Source: Amycolatopsis aidingensis (GTDB lineage Bacteria > Actinomycetota > Actinomycetes > Mycobacteriales > Pseudonocardiaceae). Taken from it: 64,000 nucleotides of DNA. The stretch spans positions 372,001 to 436,000 of the forward strand of contig NZ_CP076538.1 in the NCBI RefSeq assembly GCF_018885265.1, given 5' to 3'. This document shows, one piece after another, positions 1 to 9,442 of this stretch; the first letter of the stretch is position 1, and each line of letters opens with the position of its first letter. The notes beneath the pieces were generated by a model that was given only the letters and a program-made list of their open reading frames with translations, was not told the origin of the DNA and searched no databases. The position numbers and the translations under genes were made by a program.

Positions 1-380
1 CGGGTGATCCCCTCCACATCGGCCTCGTGGTGCCAGGCGCCCGGCCCCTGCCCGCGGCCGTGGAACAGGTAGAGCACGGGATAGCGCAACGCCGGGTTGT
101 AGCCCTCGGGCAGGGTGACGATCACGTCGTGGTAGTCCCAGGCGATAGCGCGGGTGTCCACCGCGTCGGTGTGGATGTTCACCACGTACGAGCGCGGGGT
201 GCTTTGCAGGACGTTGCGCACCTCGATGCCGTGACCGGAGGTGAAGGTCGGCTGCGGCGCGGCACCCGCGGGCGCCGGCGCGACGGTCAGGGTCGCCAGC
301 AAGGCGACCACGATCGACAGGGCACGGCCCCAGCGCGCTCGCCGCCGGGCGGCAGGGCGTTCGTTCGACCTGGAAACCAC
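1..380 (-). CDS. secreted alpha/beta-hydrolase esterase (PF00756-like), C-terminus off the edge
   Basis: Only the first ~126 residues lie in the window. The start is a GTG preceded by an AGAGGAG ribosome binding site. The N-terminus is Arg-rich, then a hydrophobic core (LSIVVALLATLTVAPAP) ending in AGAA: a typical Sec signal peptide with cleavage near residue 40. The mature part reads VIVTLPEGYNP and YPVLYLFHGRGQ, the first strands and oxyanion region (HGRG) of the esterase D / mycolyltransferase-like fold. The nucleophile serine elbow would lie outside the window, so activity cannot be judged. It is divergent from the PadR gene. An exported esterase or mycolyltransferase-like enzyme is likely; the substrate is unknown. 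Confidence 0.75.
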   Translation of the reverse strand, partial: MVSRSNERPAARRRARWGRALSIVVALLATLTVAPAPAGAAPQPTFTSGHGIEVRNVLQSTPRSYVVNIHTDAVDTRAIAWDYHDVIVTLPEGYNPALRYPVLYLFHGRGQGPGAWHHEADVEGIT

Positions 381-466
381 TCGCCATCTCCTCTGTGCTG
401 GTCCGTTGTCTGCGCGGGTCACGCTAAGTGGGTCCGTTGAAATTCCGATGAAACGGTGGTCGCCGC

Positions 467-483
467 TATGGCAAGTTGCTATA
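467..483. promoter_or_regulatory. inverted repeat, candidate PadR operator
   Basis: The 17-bp site TATGGCAAGTTGCTATA has 8-bp arms around one central base with one mismatch. It lies 27 bp before the PadR start, between the two divergent genes. PadR proteins usually autoregulate by binding such dyads; the link to this protein is inferred. Confidence 0.4.
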
Positions 484-509
484 ATGCATGGCGGACGAAG
501 GGTGTGCTG

Positions 510-1136
510 ATGACAGGGCTGCGACGTGCGGACCGGGATCTGGCCGCGGTGACCGTGCTCGCCCTGCTGCTCCAGGGGCCGCGGCACACCTACGAGATGC
601 ACCGGCTGATCGTCGATACGCACAAGGACTTCGTGACCGGCCTGCCGCGGCGGCTCTACCACGCGGTGGAGCGGCTGGAGCGGGACGGCCTGATCGGGGT
701 GGCCGAGCACAGCCGCGCGGGCAGCCGCCCGGAGCGCACCGTCTACCAGCTCACCGCGCGCGGCAGGTCGGCCCTCACCGATCGGGTGTACCGGCTGCTG
801 GCCACCCCGGACCGGGACGCGACACCGCTGGTCGCCGGGCTGTCCCTGATCGGCTGCCTGCCGGTGGCCCGGGCCCGGCAGGCGCTGGCCGAGCGCGCCG
901 AGGCCCTGGCCGGAGCCGTGCGGCAGACCGAGGAGCAACTGGCGTCCGTGGCGGCGCGGCTGCCCAGGGTGCTGCTGCTGGAGGCCGAGTACGAACGGAC
1001 CCGCCGGACGGCCGAACTCGACTGGGTGCGGGCGCGGCTGGCCGAACTGGATGCGGGCGAGTTGTCCTGGCCCGCCGATCCGCGGCAGTTGCTGCCGATC
1101 GAGGAGGCATTCGATGAGCTGACCGACCAGACCTGA
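510..1136 (+). CDS. PadR-family transcriptional regulator
   Basis: The 208-residue protein has an N-terminal PadR winged helix: LAAVTVLALLLQGPRHTYEMHRLI followed by the wing FVTGLPRRLYHAVERLERDGLI and GSRPERTVYQLTARGRSAL. The C-terminal half is the Vir_C-type helical dimerisation arm (AERAEALAGAVRQTEEQLASV). The ATG at 510 follows a GAAGGG ribosome binding site; an in-frame opening extends upstream to 456 but has no good site. It is divergent from the secreted esterase, which it may control together with itself through the dyad at 467-483. The ligand is unknown. Confidence 0.85.
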   Translation: MTGLRRADRDLAAVTVLALLLQGPRHTYEMHRLIVDTHKDFVTGLPRRLYHAVERLERDGLIGVAEHSRAGSRPERTVYQLTARGRSALTDRVYRLLATPDRDATPLVAGLSLIGCLPVARARQALAERAEALAGAVRQTEEQLASVAARLPRVLLLEAEYERTRRTAELDWVRARLAELDAGELSWPADPRQLLPIEEAFDELTDQT

Positions 1137-1145
1137 CACAAAAAG

Positions 1146-1181
1146 GCCATCGGCGCGGTGCGGCAACACCACGCCGATGGC
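1146..1181. terminator. strong hairpin after padR
   Basis: The arms GCCATCGGCG and CGCCGATGGC, plus inner GGTG/CACC pairs, form a stem of about 14 bp. On the plus strand no T-run follows. On the minus strand the stem is followed directly by TTTTT, so as a classical intrinsic terminator it points leftwards. It may work in both directions. Confidence 0.5.
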
Positions 1182-1277
1182 GAGGCAACCCGAACCGGTC
1201 CACCGGAGCGGATCGATATCCAGGCCGCGACACCTCCAGGGTATCCGATCGCGCTCCATGAAATAAAAGGAGCGAAA

Positions 1278-1988
1278 ATGTCCGAGGGAAATTTCGTCGC
1301 GCATGAACTGCGCGTTCCGGACGTGGCGGCGGGCGCTGCGTTCTACGGCGACCTCTTCGGTTGGACGGCAACCGATTCGCCGACCGGCAGGCAACTGCGA
1401 GCCGGACACCTGACCATCGGCGGGGTGAGCCGGGTGAAAGACGGTATTCCGGCGCACTGGAGCGGTTGCGTGGCGGTGACCGACGTACTCGCCGCGGTGG
1501 ACACCGCCGTGCAAAGGGGCGCCACCGTCACCACGCCGACCGGCGCGCCGGTCGACCTCCCCGGCCAGGGCAAGCTGGCACCGATGCTGGATCCGGCACG
1601 GGGGTTCTTCCTCCTCGCCGAGCCTGCCGCCGAGGTCGCCACCGGCACCGACGGAACCTTCGCCTGGCACCGGCTGTACGCCACCGATCCCGCCGCGGCC
1701 ATCGCCTTCTACCAGGCGGTCCTGCCATGGCGGGCGCCGGTCGCGGGCTCGCACCGGTTCCTGCTGCCGGAAGGGAAGCCGGTGGCCGAGGTCGTCCGCG
1801 CGACCGGGACCGCGCAGCACTGGCTCCCGTACGTGCTGGTGAACGACCTGGAAGCGGCCTGCTCCCTGGCGGCCGAACTCGGCGCCACGGTGCACGCGGA
1901 CCGGCACGCCCTGACCACCGGCGGCCGCTCGCGGGTGATCGTCGATCCGCAGGGTGCCGAACTCGGCCTTTGCGCAAACACCGGGTAG
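1278..1988 (+). CDS. two-domain VOC/glyoxalase-fold protein
   Basis: The 236-residue protein contains two consecutive vicinal-oxygen-chelate modules. The first begins FVAHELRVPDVAAGAAFYGDLFGW; the second begins FAWHRLYATDPAAAIAFYQAVLPW. This is the common actinobacterial layout of a pair of half-barrels within one chain. The ATG at 1278 has a strong AAGGAG ribosome binding site 6 bp upstream; an upstream in-frame extension to 1158 lacks one and runs through the hairpin. Likely roles are small-molecule binding, drug sequestration or lyase chemistry; nothing here fixes the substrate. It stands alone between padR and the SARP gene. Confidence 0.85.
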   Translation: MSEGNFVAHELRVPDVAAGAAFYGDLFGWTATDSPTGRQLRAGHLTIGGVSRVKDGIPAHWSGCVAVTDVLAAVDTAVQRGATVTTPTGAPVDLPGQGKLAPMLDPARGFFLLAEPAAEVATGTDGTFAWHRLYATDPAAAIAFYQAVLPWRAPVAGSHRFLLPEGKPVAEVVRATGTAQHWLPYVLVNDLEAACSLAAELGATVHADRHALTTGGRSRVIVDPQGAELGLCANTG

Positions 1989-2041
1989 TGAATATGTAAC
2001 CATCCAGGGTGGGTGGGCGTACGGCGGAAACCGGGGGCACG

Positions 2042-4819
2042 ATGGGCGGACAGCTACGGCTCGCCGTGCTCGGCCCGCTGCGGGGATGGCGCGGCGAGGA
2101 ACCGCTCGACCTGGGGCCGGTTCGCCAGCAGGCCCTGCTGGCCGCCCTGGTGCTCCGCCCGGATGAGCCGGTCAGCCAGCAGGAACTGCTGGACAGCGTG
2201 TGGGGTGCGGAACCACCGGGGACGGGCGGCAAGGTGGTTCCGGTCTACGTGCACCGGCTACGCAGGTGCCTGCGGGAGGACGGGGCGGCCGCCGCGGACT
2301 CGGTGATCGGCACGAGCCGCGGCGGCTACCGCTTCGTCAGCGCCCGCGTGCGGCTGGACTCGGTGCGCCTTGCCGAACTCGTCGCCGAGGCGGAGGCCGC
2401 CGACCGTGCCGGTGACCTGGCCGCGGCCGTCGAGGCCTATGCCCGCGCCCTCGAACTCTTCCGCGGCGAGCCGCTTTCCGGCCTGCCGGGACCGTTCGCC
2501 GAGGGGGAGCGGTTGCGGCTGACCGAGCGCCGGATCGCCCTTTCCCAGCAGAAGCTGGAGCGGCAGCTGCGGCTCGGGCGGTATGCCGAGGCGATCGCCG
2601 AGCTCTCGGCGCTGCTCCCGGCGCATCCGCACAGTGAGGCACTCGGCGCCCTGCTGATGCGGGCCCTGCACGGCAGCGGCCGCTCCGGCGACGCCCTGGC
2701 CGTGTTCACCCAGCTGCGCAGGCGCCTGGTGGACGACCTCGGAGTGGAACCGGGCAGCAGGCTGCGGCGGGTGCAGGAGGCGGTGCTGCGCGGGGACGAC
2801 GAGTTCCTCGGCGTCACCGTGGTCAGGCAGGCTCGGCCCGCCAGGCCACGCAACGAGCTGCCTGCCGACACCGGCGAGCTGGCAGGCCGGGAGCCCGAAC
2901 TTGCGCGGCTCGGCGCACCGGTGGCGGGCGCGGCGGTGTCGGTGCGCGCCGTGGACGGGGTCGCGGGCGCGGGCAAGACCGCACTGGTGGTCCGGGCGGC
3001 GCACCGGCTGCGCGCGGACCACCCGGATGGCTGTCTGTTCGTGGACCTGCACGGGCACACCGAGGGCCGCGCGCCGCTGCCTGCCGGACGGGCGTTGCGG
3101 CGGCTGCTGCGGGCGGTCGGCTCGGACGACAGCGACCTCCCGGACGATCTGGACGAGCTGGCGGCGTGCTGGCGGTCGGCGAGTGCCCCGTTGCGCCTGC
3201 TGCTGGTGCTCGACGACGCCGCTCGCGCCGAGCAGGTCCGCCCGCTGCTGCCGTCCGGGCCGGGCAGCACGGTGCTGGTGACCAGCAGGCAGCGGCTGGC
3301 CGGGCTGGACGTGCACCGCCGGATCTCGCTGGGCCCGCTGGAGCTCGACGCGGCGGAGCACCTGCTCGGGCACATCGCCGGCCGGCCCGGCACCCCGGCC
3401 GAGCGGCGCCTGCTGCGGGAACTGGCCGGGTTGTGCGGGCGGTTGCCCCTTGCGTTGCGGCTGGCCGGATCCCGGCTACAGGACCGTCCTACCTGGACGG
3501 TCGAACGACTGGTCGAGCGGCTGGCTGACGAGGGCGGTCTGCTCGGCGAACTGGCCGCGGGAGACCGCAGCGTGGCGGCAGCGCTGCGCCTCTCCTACGA
3601 CCGGCTCGCCCCCGCCGAGCAACGTGCCTTCCGCGCGCTCGGCCGGTGCCCGATGGTGCGGTTCGACCGGCTCGTGCTGGCCGCCATGCTCGGCTGCCCG
3701 GCCCGCGCGGCCGAGCAGCTGCTGGACAGCCTGGTCGACGCGAGCCTGCTGGAGCAGCCGGCGGCCGGCCGGTACCGGCTACACGACCTGGTCGCGGTGT
3801 ACGCGCGGCAGGCCGTCGAGCAGGATCCCGCCGACCTCGCCACCGCGGCGAGGACCAGGGTCTACCAGCTGTGGGTGGCCGCCGCCCGCTGCGCGAGTGA
3901 CGGGGGCCTCGCCGGGTACCCGACCGGACCCGAACCACTCCCCGTCCCGTTCACCGGTGCGGAGGAAGCGACCGCCTGGCTGGACGCGGTCGGCGGCGAG
4001 CTCGTCGACGTGGTCGGCCACGCGGCCGCCGACGGGCAGGTCGACCATGCCTGCTGGATCGCCGAGGCCGGGGTCGACTACCTCACCCGCCAGGGCAGGT
4101 ACCACGAGATCCACGCCGCACTGGACCTCGCGCTGCGGCTGGCCGCGCAGGTCACCGATCGGCGGATGGGCTCCGCGCTGCGGCTGTGTATCGGCTACGT
4201 GCACAGCACGCAGGGGCAGTACGAGCGGGCCGGTAGCTGGTTCGGCGAGGCCCTGCGGATCGGGCAGCGCACGGGGGACCGCAGGGAGGAGGCCAGGGCG
4301 CTGGGTGGCCTCGGGATGACCGCCACCGCGCTCGGACGGCATGCCGCCGCGCTGGACCGGTTGACCGAGGCGGTCCGGCTGGCGGGTGAGCTGGAGGACC
4401 ACTGGCTCGCCGCGGTGGCGACCTCCGGCCTCGGCTACCTGCACCATGTGCATGGGCGGCACGAGGAGGCACTGGACTGCTTCGCGCGCTGCAGGCTGTG
4501 GGGAGAGAAGATCGGCAGCCGGAAGATCCTTGGTAACACCGCCTGCGCGGCGGGCAGCGTGTACCTGGAACTCGGCCGGTTCACCGAGGCCGCCGCGGCG
4601 CTGCGCCGCGCGGTCGAGCTGGCCGAGGAACTCGCGGACGTTCAGCTGTGCGCGTTCAGCCTGACCAGGCTGGGCTCGGCCGAGCAGGGGCTGGGGAACC
4701 TGGACACCGCCATCGAACTGCACCACCGGGCACTCGAGATGCTTCCCGAACAGATCCCGGAGAACCTCACCGTGGAGATCCGTGACCGGCTGGCCCGTAG
4801 CACCGCGGTCAGGGGCTGA
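2042..4819 (+). CDS. AfsR-like SARP regulator with NB-ARC and TPR domains
   Basis: The 925-residue protein has an OmpR-type winged helix at about residues 5-95 (LRLAVLGPLRGWRG ... GTSRGGYRFV) and a BTAD helical domain to about 245. A STAND/NB-ARC ATPase follows, with P-loop GVAGAGKT near residue 306, LLLVLDDA as Walker B and GLPLALRLAG as the GxP motif. TPR-like repeats run from about 650 to the end. The length is close to AfsR. The family activates secondary-metabolite or stress genes after nucleotide-dependent oligomerisation. The ATG at 2042 follows a GGGGGC stretch; an in-frame GTG at 2009 is an alternative. A second protein of the same architecture starts at 6411. Confidence 0.9.
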   Translation: MGGQLRLAVLGPLRGWRGEEPLDLGPVRQQALLAALVLRPDEPVSQQELLDSVWGAEPPGTGGKVVPVYVHRLRRCLREDGAAAADSVIGTSRGGYRFVSARVRLDSVRLAELVAEAEAADRAGDLAAAVEAYARALELFRGEPLSGLPGPFAEGERLRLTERRIALSQQKLERQLRLGRYAEAIAELSALLPAHPHSEALGALLMRALHGSGRSGDALAVFTQLRRRLVDDLGVEPGSRLRRVQEAVLRGDDEFLGVTVVRQARPARPRNELPADTGELAGREPELARLGAPVAGAAVSVRAVDGVAGAGKTALVVRAAHRLRADHPDGCLFVDLHGHTEGRAPLPAGRALRRLLRAVGSDDSDLPDDLDELAACWRSASAPLRLLLVLDDAARAEQVRPLLPSGPGSTVLVTSRQRLAGLDVHRRISLGPLELDAAEHLLGHIAGRPGTPAERRLLRELAGLCGRLPLALRLAGSRLQDRPTWTVERLVERLADEGGLLGELAAGDRSVAAALRLSYDRLAPAEQRAFRALGRCPMVRFDRLVLAAMLGCPARAAEQLLDSLVDASLLEQPAAGRYRLHDLVAVYARQAVEQDPADLATAARTRVYQLWVAAARCASDGGLAGYPTGPEPLPVPFTGAEEATAWLDAVGGELVDVVGHAAADGQVDHACWIAEAGVDYLTRQGRYHEIHAALDLALRLAAQVTDRRMGSALRLCIGYVHSTQGQYERAGSWFGEALRIGQRTGDRREEARALGGLGMTATALGRHAAALDRLTEAVRLAGELEDHWLAAVATSGLGYLHHVHGRHEEALDCFARCRLWGEKIGSRKILGNTACAAGSVYLELGRFTEAAAALRRAVELAEELADVQLCAFSLTRLGSAEQGLGNLDTAIELHHRALEMLPEQIPENLTVEIRDRLARSTAVRG

Positions 4820-4922
4820 ACTCCAGCGTGGCGAGGGCGCCGACCAGCCGGGTGGTCGGCGACCGGCTCAGCACTGCAAATATTGTGGCCGCCGGTAGTC
4901 GTCAACAGGAAAGGACTGAGCC

Positions 4923-5756
4923 ATGGCTGGTGTACCCACCGTCACGCTGAACAACGGCGTGCGCATGCCGCAACTCGGCTTCGGCGTGTTCCAGGTGCCG
5001 GAGGCCGAGACCAACGCCGCGGTCACCGCCGCGCTCCAGGCCGGCTACCGCAGCATCGACACCGCCACCGCGTACAACAACGAGGGCGCGGTCGGCCGGG
5101 CCATCGCCGAGTCCGGGCTGGCACGGGACGAGCTGTTCGTCACCACCAAGCTGTGGAACAGCGACCAGGGCTACGACGCCACGCTGCGGGCCTTCGACAA
5201 CAGCCTGGAGCTGCTCGGGCTGGACTACCTCGATCTGTACCTGATCCACTGGCCGGTCCCGGAGCGGGACCGCTACGTGGAGTCCTGGCAGGCGATGGAG
5301 AAGCTGCACGCCGACGGGCGGATCCGGGCGATCGGGGTGTCCAACTTCCACCCGCAGCACCTGCGCAGGCTCGCCGAGAACAGCGATGTGGTGCCCGCGG
5401 TCAACCAGATCGAGCTGCATCCCTACCTGCAGCAGTCCGATCTGCGCGCCTACCACGCCGAGCACGGTATCCACACCGAGGCGTGGAGCCCGCTGGCCAA
5501 GGGCGGCGACCTGCTCGGCGAGCAGGCGGTGACCGAGCTGGCCGACAAGCACGGCCGCAGCCCGGCCCAGATCGTGCTGCGCTGGCACCTGCAGCTGGGC
5601 AACATCGTCATTCCCAAGTCGGTCACCCCGGAGCGCATCCGGGCCAACATCGAGGTCTTCGACTTCGAACTGGCGCAGGCCGACCTGGACGCGCTGGCCG
5701 CGCTGGACCGCGGCGAACGCACCGGGCCGGACCCGGAAACCTTCAACGTGGCATGA
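4923..5756 (+). CDS. aldo/keto reductase (2,5-diketo-D-gluconate reductase type)
   Basis: The 277-residue NADPH-dependent reductase belongs to the AKR5-like group. The canonical tetrad is present: Asp46 and Tyr51 in SIDTATAYNNE, Lys76 in VTTKLW, and His109 in DLYLIHWPV. Downstream are the family motifs RAIGVSNF, NQIELHPYLQQ and the coenzyme-binding IPKSVTPERIRAN. An AGGAAAGGA site lies about 7 bp before the ATG. It is a soluble carbonyl reductase. It stands between the two SARP genes with its own ribosome binding site and no clear operon partner; the substrate is not inferable. Confidence 0.93.
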   Translation: MAGVPTVTLNNGVRMPQLGFGVFQVPEAETNAAVTAALQAGYRSIDTATAYNNEGAVGRAIAESGLARDELFVTTKLWNSDQGYDATLRAFDNSLELLGLDYLDLYLIHWPVPERDRYVESWQAMEKLHADGRIRAIGVSNFHPQHLRRLAENSDVVPAVNQIELHPYLQQSDLRAYHAEHGIHTEAWSPLAKGGDLLGEQAVTELADKHGRSPAQIVLRWHLQLGNIVIPKSVTPERIRANIEVFDFELAQADLDALAALDRGERTGPDPETFNVA

Positions 5757-5819
5757 GGGATTGAGCCGGGCCGTGATCGGGTAAGGCCTCGACTGCGGAC
5801 GCAGGAAAGAGGTGCGGCA

Positions 5820-6299
5820 ATGACCGAAGGCAAGGACGCGGCGACCCCGCCGCAGGACACCGGCCCGCCGGACGAGGCCGAGTCGGATCCGGCCGCCCTG
5901 AACAGCATCGAGGACCTTGACGAGGACCGGCTGCGGGTGGACCCGCTGGAGGCCGGGGTGGAACCGCCGGAGCGGCCTGCCGCGGTGGACCGGTACGGCA
6001 TGACCCCCTTCGAGGAGCACCAGGGCGAGGACCTGGAGCAGCGGCTGGCCCAGGAACAGCCGGACACCCCGGTACCGGGGGTGCGGGAACGCCCGGTGGA
6101 GGCCACCCCGGCGACCGGGCTGGACGAGACCCTCGAGCAGGAGACCATGGACACCGAGCAGGTCGCCCCGGCGGAACCCGGCAGCGAGGACCGCGAGATC
6201 CACACCCCCGCCGAGCGCGGCGGGCAGCACGCCGATGAGGCGGGCGGTTCCGTTGCCGACGCGCTGCGCACCCCGCGGCGCCCGGCAGCTGACGAATAG
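5820..6299 (+). CDS. DUF5709-family acidic protein
   Basis: The 159-residue, very Glu/Asp/Pro-rich protein is probably largely disordered. The core EDLDEDRLRVDPLEAGVEPPERP followed by GMTPFEEHQGEDLEQRLAQEQPD is the hallmark of the actinobacterial DUF5709 family. There is no signal peptide, membrane segment or catalytic motif. A GAAAGAGG site precedes the ATG. Family function is unknown; homologues are usually small single genes. Confidence 0.8.
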   Translation: MTEGKDAATPPQDTGPPDEAESDPAALNSIEDLDEDRLRVDPLEAGVEPPERPAAVDRYGMTPFEEHQGEDLEQRLAQEQPDTPVPGVRERPVEATPATGLDETLEQETMDTEQVAPAEPGSEDREIHTPAERGGQHADEAGGSVADALRTPRRPAADE

Positions 6300-6410
6300 C
6301 CGTCCGCCGGGTGTCCAGCGGGACAACGACTGGCCGCGATCACTTGCTTTCCCGCCGTACACCCTCGATGCTTGCTGCACGCAGCGAAACGTGAGATCAC
6401 GGCGGTGTAC

Positions 6411-9341
6411 GTGCGGTACGGCATCCTCGGTTCCACACTCGTCTCTGGGGCCCCGGTCGGACCTAGGCAGGTCCGGACCGTTCTTGCTGTCCTGCTCAGC
6501 CAGGCCAACCAGCCGGTGAGCACCGAGGTACTGGCCGGTGAGCTGTGGCCGGGCGCGGCGCCCGGTTCGAGCGACGCGGTGCTGCAGGGCCGGGTGTCCA
6601 CCCTGCGCAAGCTGCTCTGCCCGGACCTGCCCGCCCGCTCGCCCCGGCAGCTCATCCGCACCCGGCAGGGCAGCTACACGCTGATCCTGGACGAGGGGGA
6701 GCTGGACGCCGCCGAGTTCGGCAGGCTGGTGCAGGCCGGGCAGCGGGCCGCGGCCCAGGGCGACCTGGCCGAGGCGGCCCGCAACCTGCGGGAGGGCCTG
6801 CGGCTGTGGCGGGGACCCGCGCTGCAGGACACCGGCCGCGGTCCGGTGCTCACCGCCTATGCCGGGGTGCTGGAGCAGCAGAAACTGGCGGCGCTGGAGC
6901 GGCGGTTCGAGGTCGATATCGCGCTGGGCCAGCTCAGCGAGGCGATCGGCGGCCTGACCGAGCAGCTCAGCCAGGACCCGACCCAGGAGAACTTCGCCGC
7001 GCTGCTGATCGAGGCGCTGGTCGCCGCCGGAAGGGGCGCGGCCGCGCGGGAGGTGTTCGACAACACCAGGGCCGCGCTGGAGCGGGTCGGCCTCGCCCCG
7101 GGCCCCCGGCTCTACCAGGCCCGCGAGCAGCTGCAACCGGAGCAACCCGCGCCGGTCCTCGCCCGGCCCGCCACCTGCCCGGCCGAGGTCCCCGCGCAAC
7201 TGCCCGACTTCACCGGCCGGGGCGAGCTGCTGGAACAGATCCGGGCCGCGCTCACCGGCCGCGGTCCGCGGCTGGTGGTGCTCAGCGGGCCGGGTGGGGT
7301 TGGCAAGAGCACCCTGGCGGTGCGCTCGGCGCACCTGCTGCGCCGGGAGTTTCCCGGCGGCCAGGTGGTCGCCGACCTCACCAGCGAACCTGGCCAGCCC
7401 AGCGAGGTACTGCGCCGGTTCCTGCTGTCCATCGGGGTCGCCGAGGACGCCATCCCGCACGGCTTCGTGGAGCGCCAGCAGCTGTGGCGCAGTCGTACCG
7501 CGGACGCGCGGGTGCTGGTGCTGCTGGACGACGCCCGCGACGAGGCGCAGGTGCGCGCCCTGCTGCCGGCCGGAGCCGACTGCGGCGTGCTGGTGACCTC
7601 CCGCCGCCGGATGCTCGGCCTCGCCGGCGCGAAGACCATCGCGGTGGAGGCCTTCGACCAGGACGAGTCCTGGGAGTTGCTGGCCGGGATCGTCGGTGCG
7701 CAGCGGATCGCCGCGGAGCCGGGTCCGGCGCGCAGGCTGGTCGAGCTGTGCGCGGGGCTCCCGCTCGCGGTGCGGATCGTCGGCGCCAAGCTGGCCGCTC
7801 GCCCGCACGAGACGGTGGAGGAGCTGGCGGTGCGGATCGGCGCCGGGCGCGGCAGGCTGGCCGAGCTGCGGGCAGGCGACCTTGATGTCCGGGCCACCAT
7901 CGAGGTGAGTTACGCCGAGTGCACCGAGGGCACCCGCAGGGCCCTGCGCCTGCTCGGCGCGGTCCGCCTGCCCGCGGTGTCCCGCTCCGCGCTCGCCTGC
8001 CTGCTGGACGCGCCGGAGGAGACCGGGGCCGATGTGGCGGAGGCGCTGGTCGAGGCCCAGCTGTTGCAGGTACGCGGCCGGGACGAGCTGGGGCAGCTGC
8101 GTTACCAGCTGCATGATCTGATCGCCGAGTTCGCCGCGGAGAAGGCGCGGGAGGAGGAACCGGCCGGCGTACTGGGCGCCGCACTGGAGCGGATGCTGGA
8201 CTGCTATCTCGCCGCGGGCGGGCGCGACGGCGGGCGGCACAACGCCGCGAGCTGGTGCGCCGCCGAGGCGGACAACGTGTTCGCGGTGACCCGCGCCGCC
8301 CTCGAGCGCGGCTGGTGGGAGCGGGGGTGGCGGCTGGCGGACTCCTTCGCCGAGGTCGCCAAGGTACGGCCGGGTTCGGCCTCGGCGCGCAACGTGACGG
8401 TGCTCGCGCTGCGGGCCGCCCGGCGCTGCGGCGACCTGCGGGCCGAGGCGATCAGCCTGCGCAGGCTGGGCGAGCTGCAGTGGCAGCAGGTCAAGGTGGC
8501 CAGCGCGGTGCGCTACCTCGGCGCGGCCGCGCAGCGGTTCCGTGGCCTCGACGACGGGGCCGAGCTGGCCCGCACGCTGGTCGTCGAGGCCGATGTGCTG
8601 GCCGAGACGGGCAGGGTGGAGCAGGCGCGGGACCGGTTGAACACCGCGCTGGAGGCCGCCAAGCAGGCTGATGACCAGCGGGTCCACGCCGCCGCGCTGG
8701 ACCAGCTCGGCGGCCTGTACTCCGATGCGGGTGATTTCGCCGAGGCCCAGCGCTGCTTCGTCGAGGCACTGCAGCTGGCACGGGAGGCGGGCGACCTGCG
8801 CGGGATCGTGGCGATCCGCAAACGTCTGGCGGACGTGCTGCGCCGGGCCGGGCACCTCGACCAGGCCGCCGAGCTGCTGACCGAGGCGCTGGCCGGGGCG
8901 CGGGAGACCGGGGACGCGCACTGGGAGGCGCACGTGCTGCGCAGCCTCGGCGAGGTGCAGCGCTACTTCGGCGACACCGGCCCTGCCCGCAGCAGCCTGG
9001 CGCGCTCGCTGGAGCTGTTCACCCAGCACGGCCACCGGCATGCCGCCGCGTACTCCCTGCGCAGCCTGGCCGACCTGCAGGCACAGGTGCGCGAGTACGA
9101 GCAGGCCGGGGAGTCGCTCGAGCGCTGCCGCACGATCTTCGAGACGCTCGGCGACCGGCGGGGCCAGGCCTACACCCTGCGCAGCCTTGGTGGGTTGTGT
9201 GTGCGCACCGGACGCTGGGTGCAGGCCGAGCGCTCGCTGCGTGCCGCGCTGACGATCTTCGACGACCTCTCGATGCGCTGGTTCAGCCAGGACGCCGCGC
9301 GTGCCCTCACCCAGACCAGGAACTGGTCCAGCGCGAGCTGA
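6411..9341 (+). CDS. second AfsR-like SARP regulator with NB-ARC and TPR domains
   Basis: The 976-residue protein contains a winged helix (VRYGILGSTLVSGAPVG ... TRQGSYTLIL), BTAD (about 100-245), NB-ARC with P-loop GPGGVGKS near residue 293, Walker B VLVLLDDA and GLPLAVRIVGA, then C-terminal TPR repeats rich in LRSLGEVQ-type units. I place the start at GTG 6411 because SARP proteins normally begin just before the MRYGVLG-like strand and GGCGG sits 5 bp upstream; GTG 6405 or TTG 6372 are also open. It is only modestly similar to the first copy, so the two are probably not a recent duplication. The target is unknown; the adjacent secreted hydrolases are candidates only by position. Confidence 0.88.
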   Translation: MRYGILGSTLVSGAPVGPRQVRTVLAVLLSQANQPVSTEVLAGELWPGAAPGSSDAVLQGRVSTLRKLLCPDLPARSPRQLIRTRQGSYTLILDEGELDAAEFGRLVQAGQRAAAQGDLAEAARNLREGLRLWRGPALQDTGRGPVLTAYAGVLEQQKLAALERRFEVDIALGQLSEAIGGLTEQLSQDPTQENFAALLIEALVAAGRGAAAREVFDNTRAALERVGLAPGPRLYQAREQLQPEQPAPVLARPATCPAEVPAQLPDFTGRGELLEQIRAALTGRGPRLVVLSGPGGVGKSTLAVRSAHLLRREFPGGQVVADLTSEPGQPSEVLRRFLLSIGVAEDAIPHGFVERQQLWRSRTADARVLVLLDDARDEAQVRALLPAGADCGVLVTSRRRMLGLAGAKTIAVEAFDQDESWELLAGIVGAQRIAAEPGPARRLVELCAGLPLAVRIVGAKLAARPHETVEELAVRIGAGRGRLAELRAGDLDVRATIEVSYAECTEGTRRALRLLGAVRLPAVSRSALACLLDAPEETGADVAEALVEAQLLQVRGRDELGQLRYQLHDLIAEFAAEKAREEEPAGVLGAALERMLDCYLAAGGRDGGRHNAASWCAAEADNVFAVTRAALERGWWERGWRLADSFAEVAKVRPGSASARNVTVLALRAARRCGDLRAEAISLRRLGELQWQQVKVASAVRYLGAAAQRFRGLDDGAELARTLVVEADVLAETGRVEQARDRLNTALEAAKQADDQRVHAAALDQLGGLYSDAGDFAEAQRCFVEALQLAREAGDLRGIVAIRKRLADVLRRAGHLDQAAELLTEALAGARETGDAHWEAHVLRSLGEVQRYFGDTGPARSSLARSLELFTQHGHRHAAAYSLRSLADLQAQVREYEQAGESLERCRTIFETLGDRRGQAYTLRSLGGLCVRTGRWVQAERSLRAALTIFDDLSMRWFSQDAARALTQTRNWSSAS

Positions 9342-9442
9342 CCCAACATTTCGCCAAAATGGCCCAGCCGGGGGCGTTGGCGGTAATTAATTTCCCTGCT
9401 CGTCGGCGACATGGTCGATTTCTTGCGGTACTGATATTGGCC

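Noticed and set aside
4902..9041. A 1379-codon open frame on the minus strand opposite the aldo/keto reductase and second SARP gene
   Set aside because: It is antisense to well-supported genes, has no recognisable domain and shows Gly/Leu/Arg/Pro/Ala-rich composition expected from reading GC-rich coding DNA backwards.
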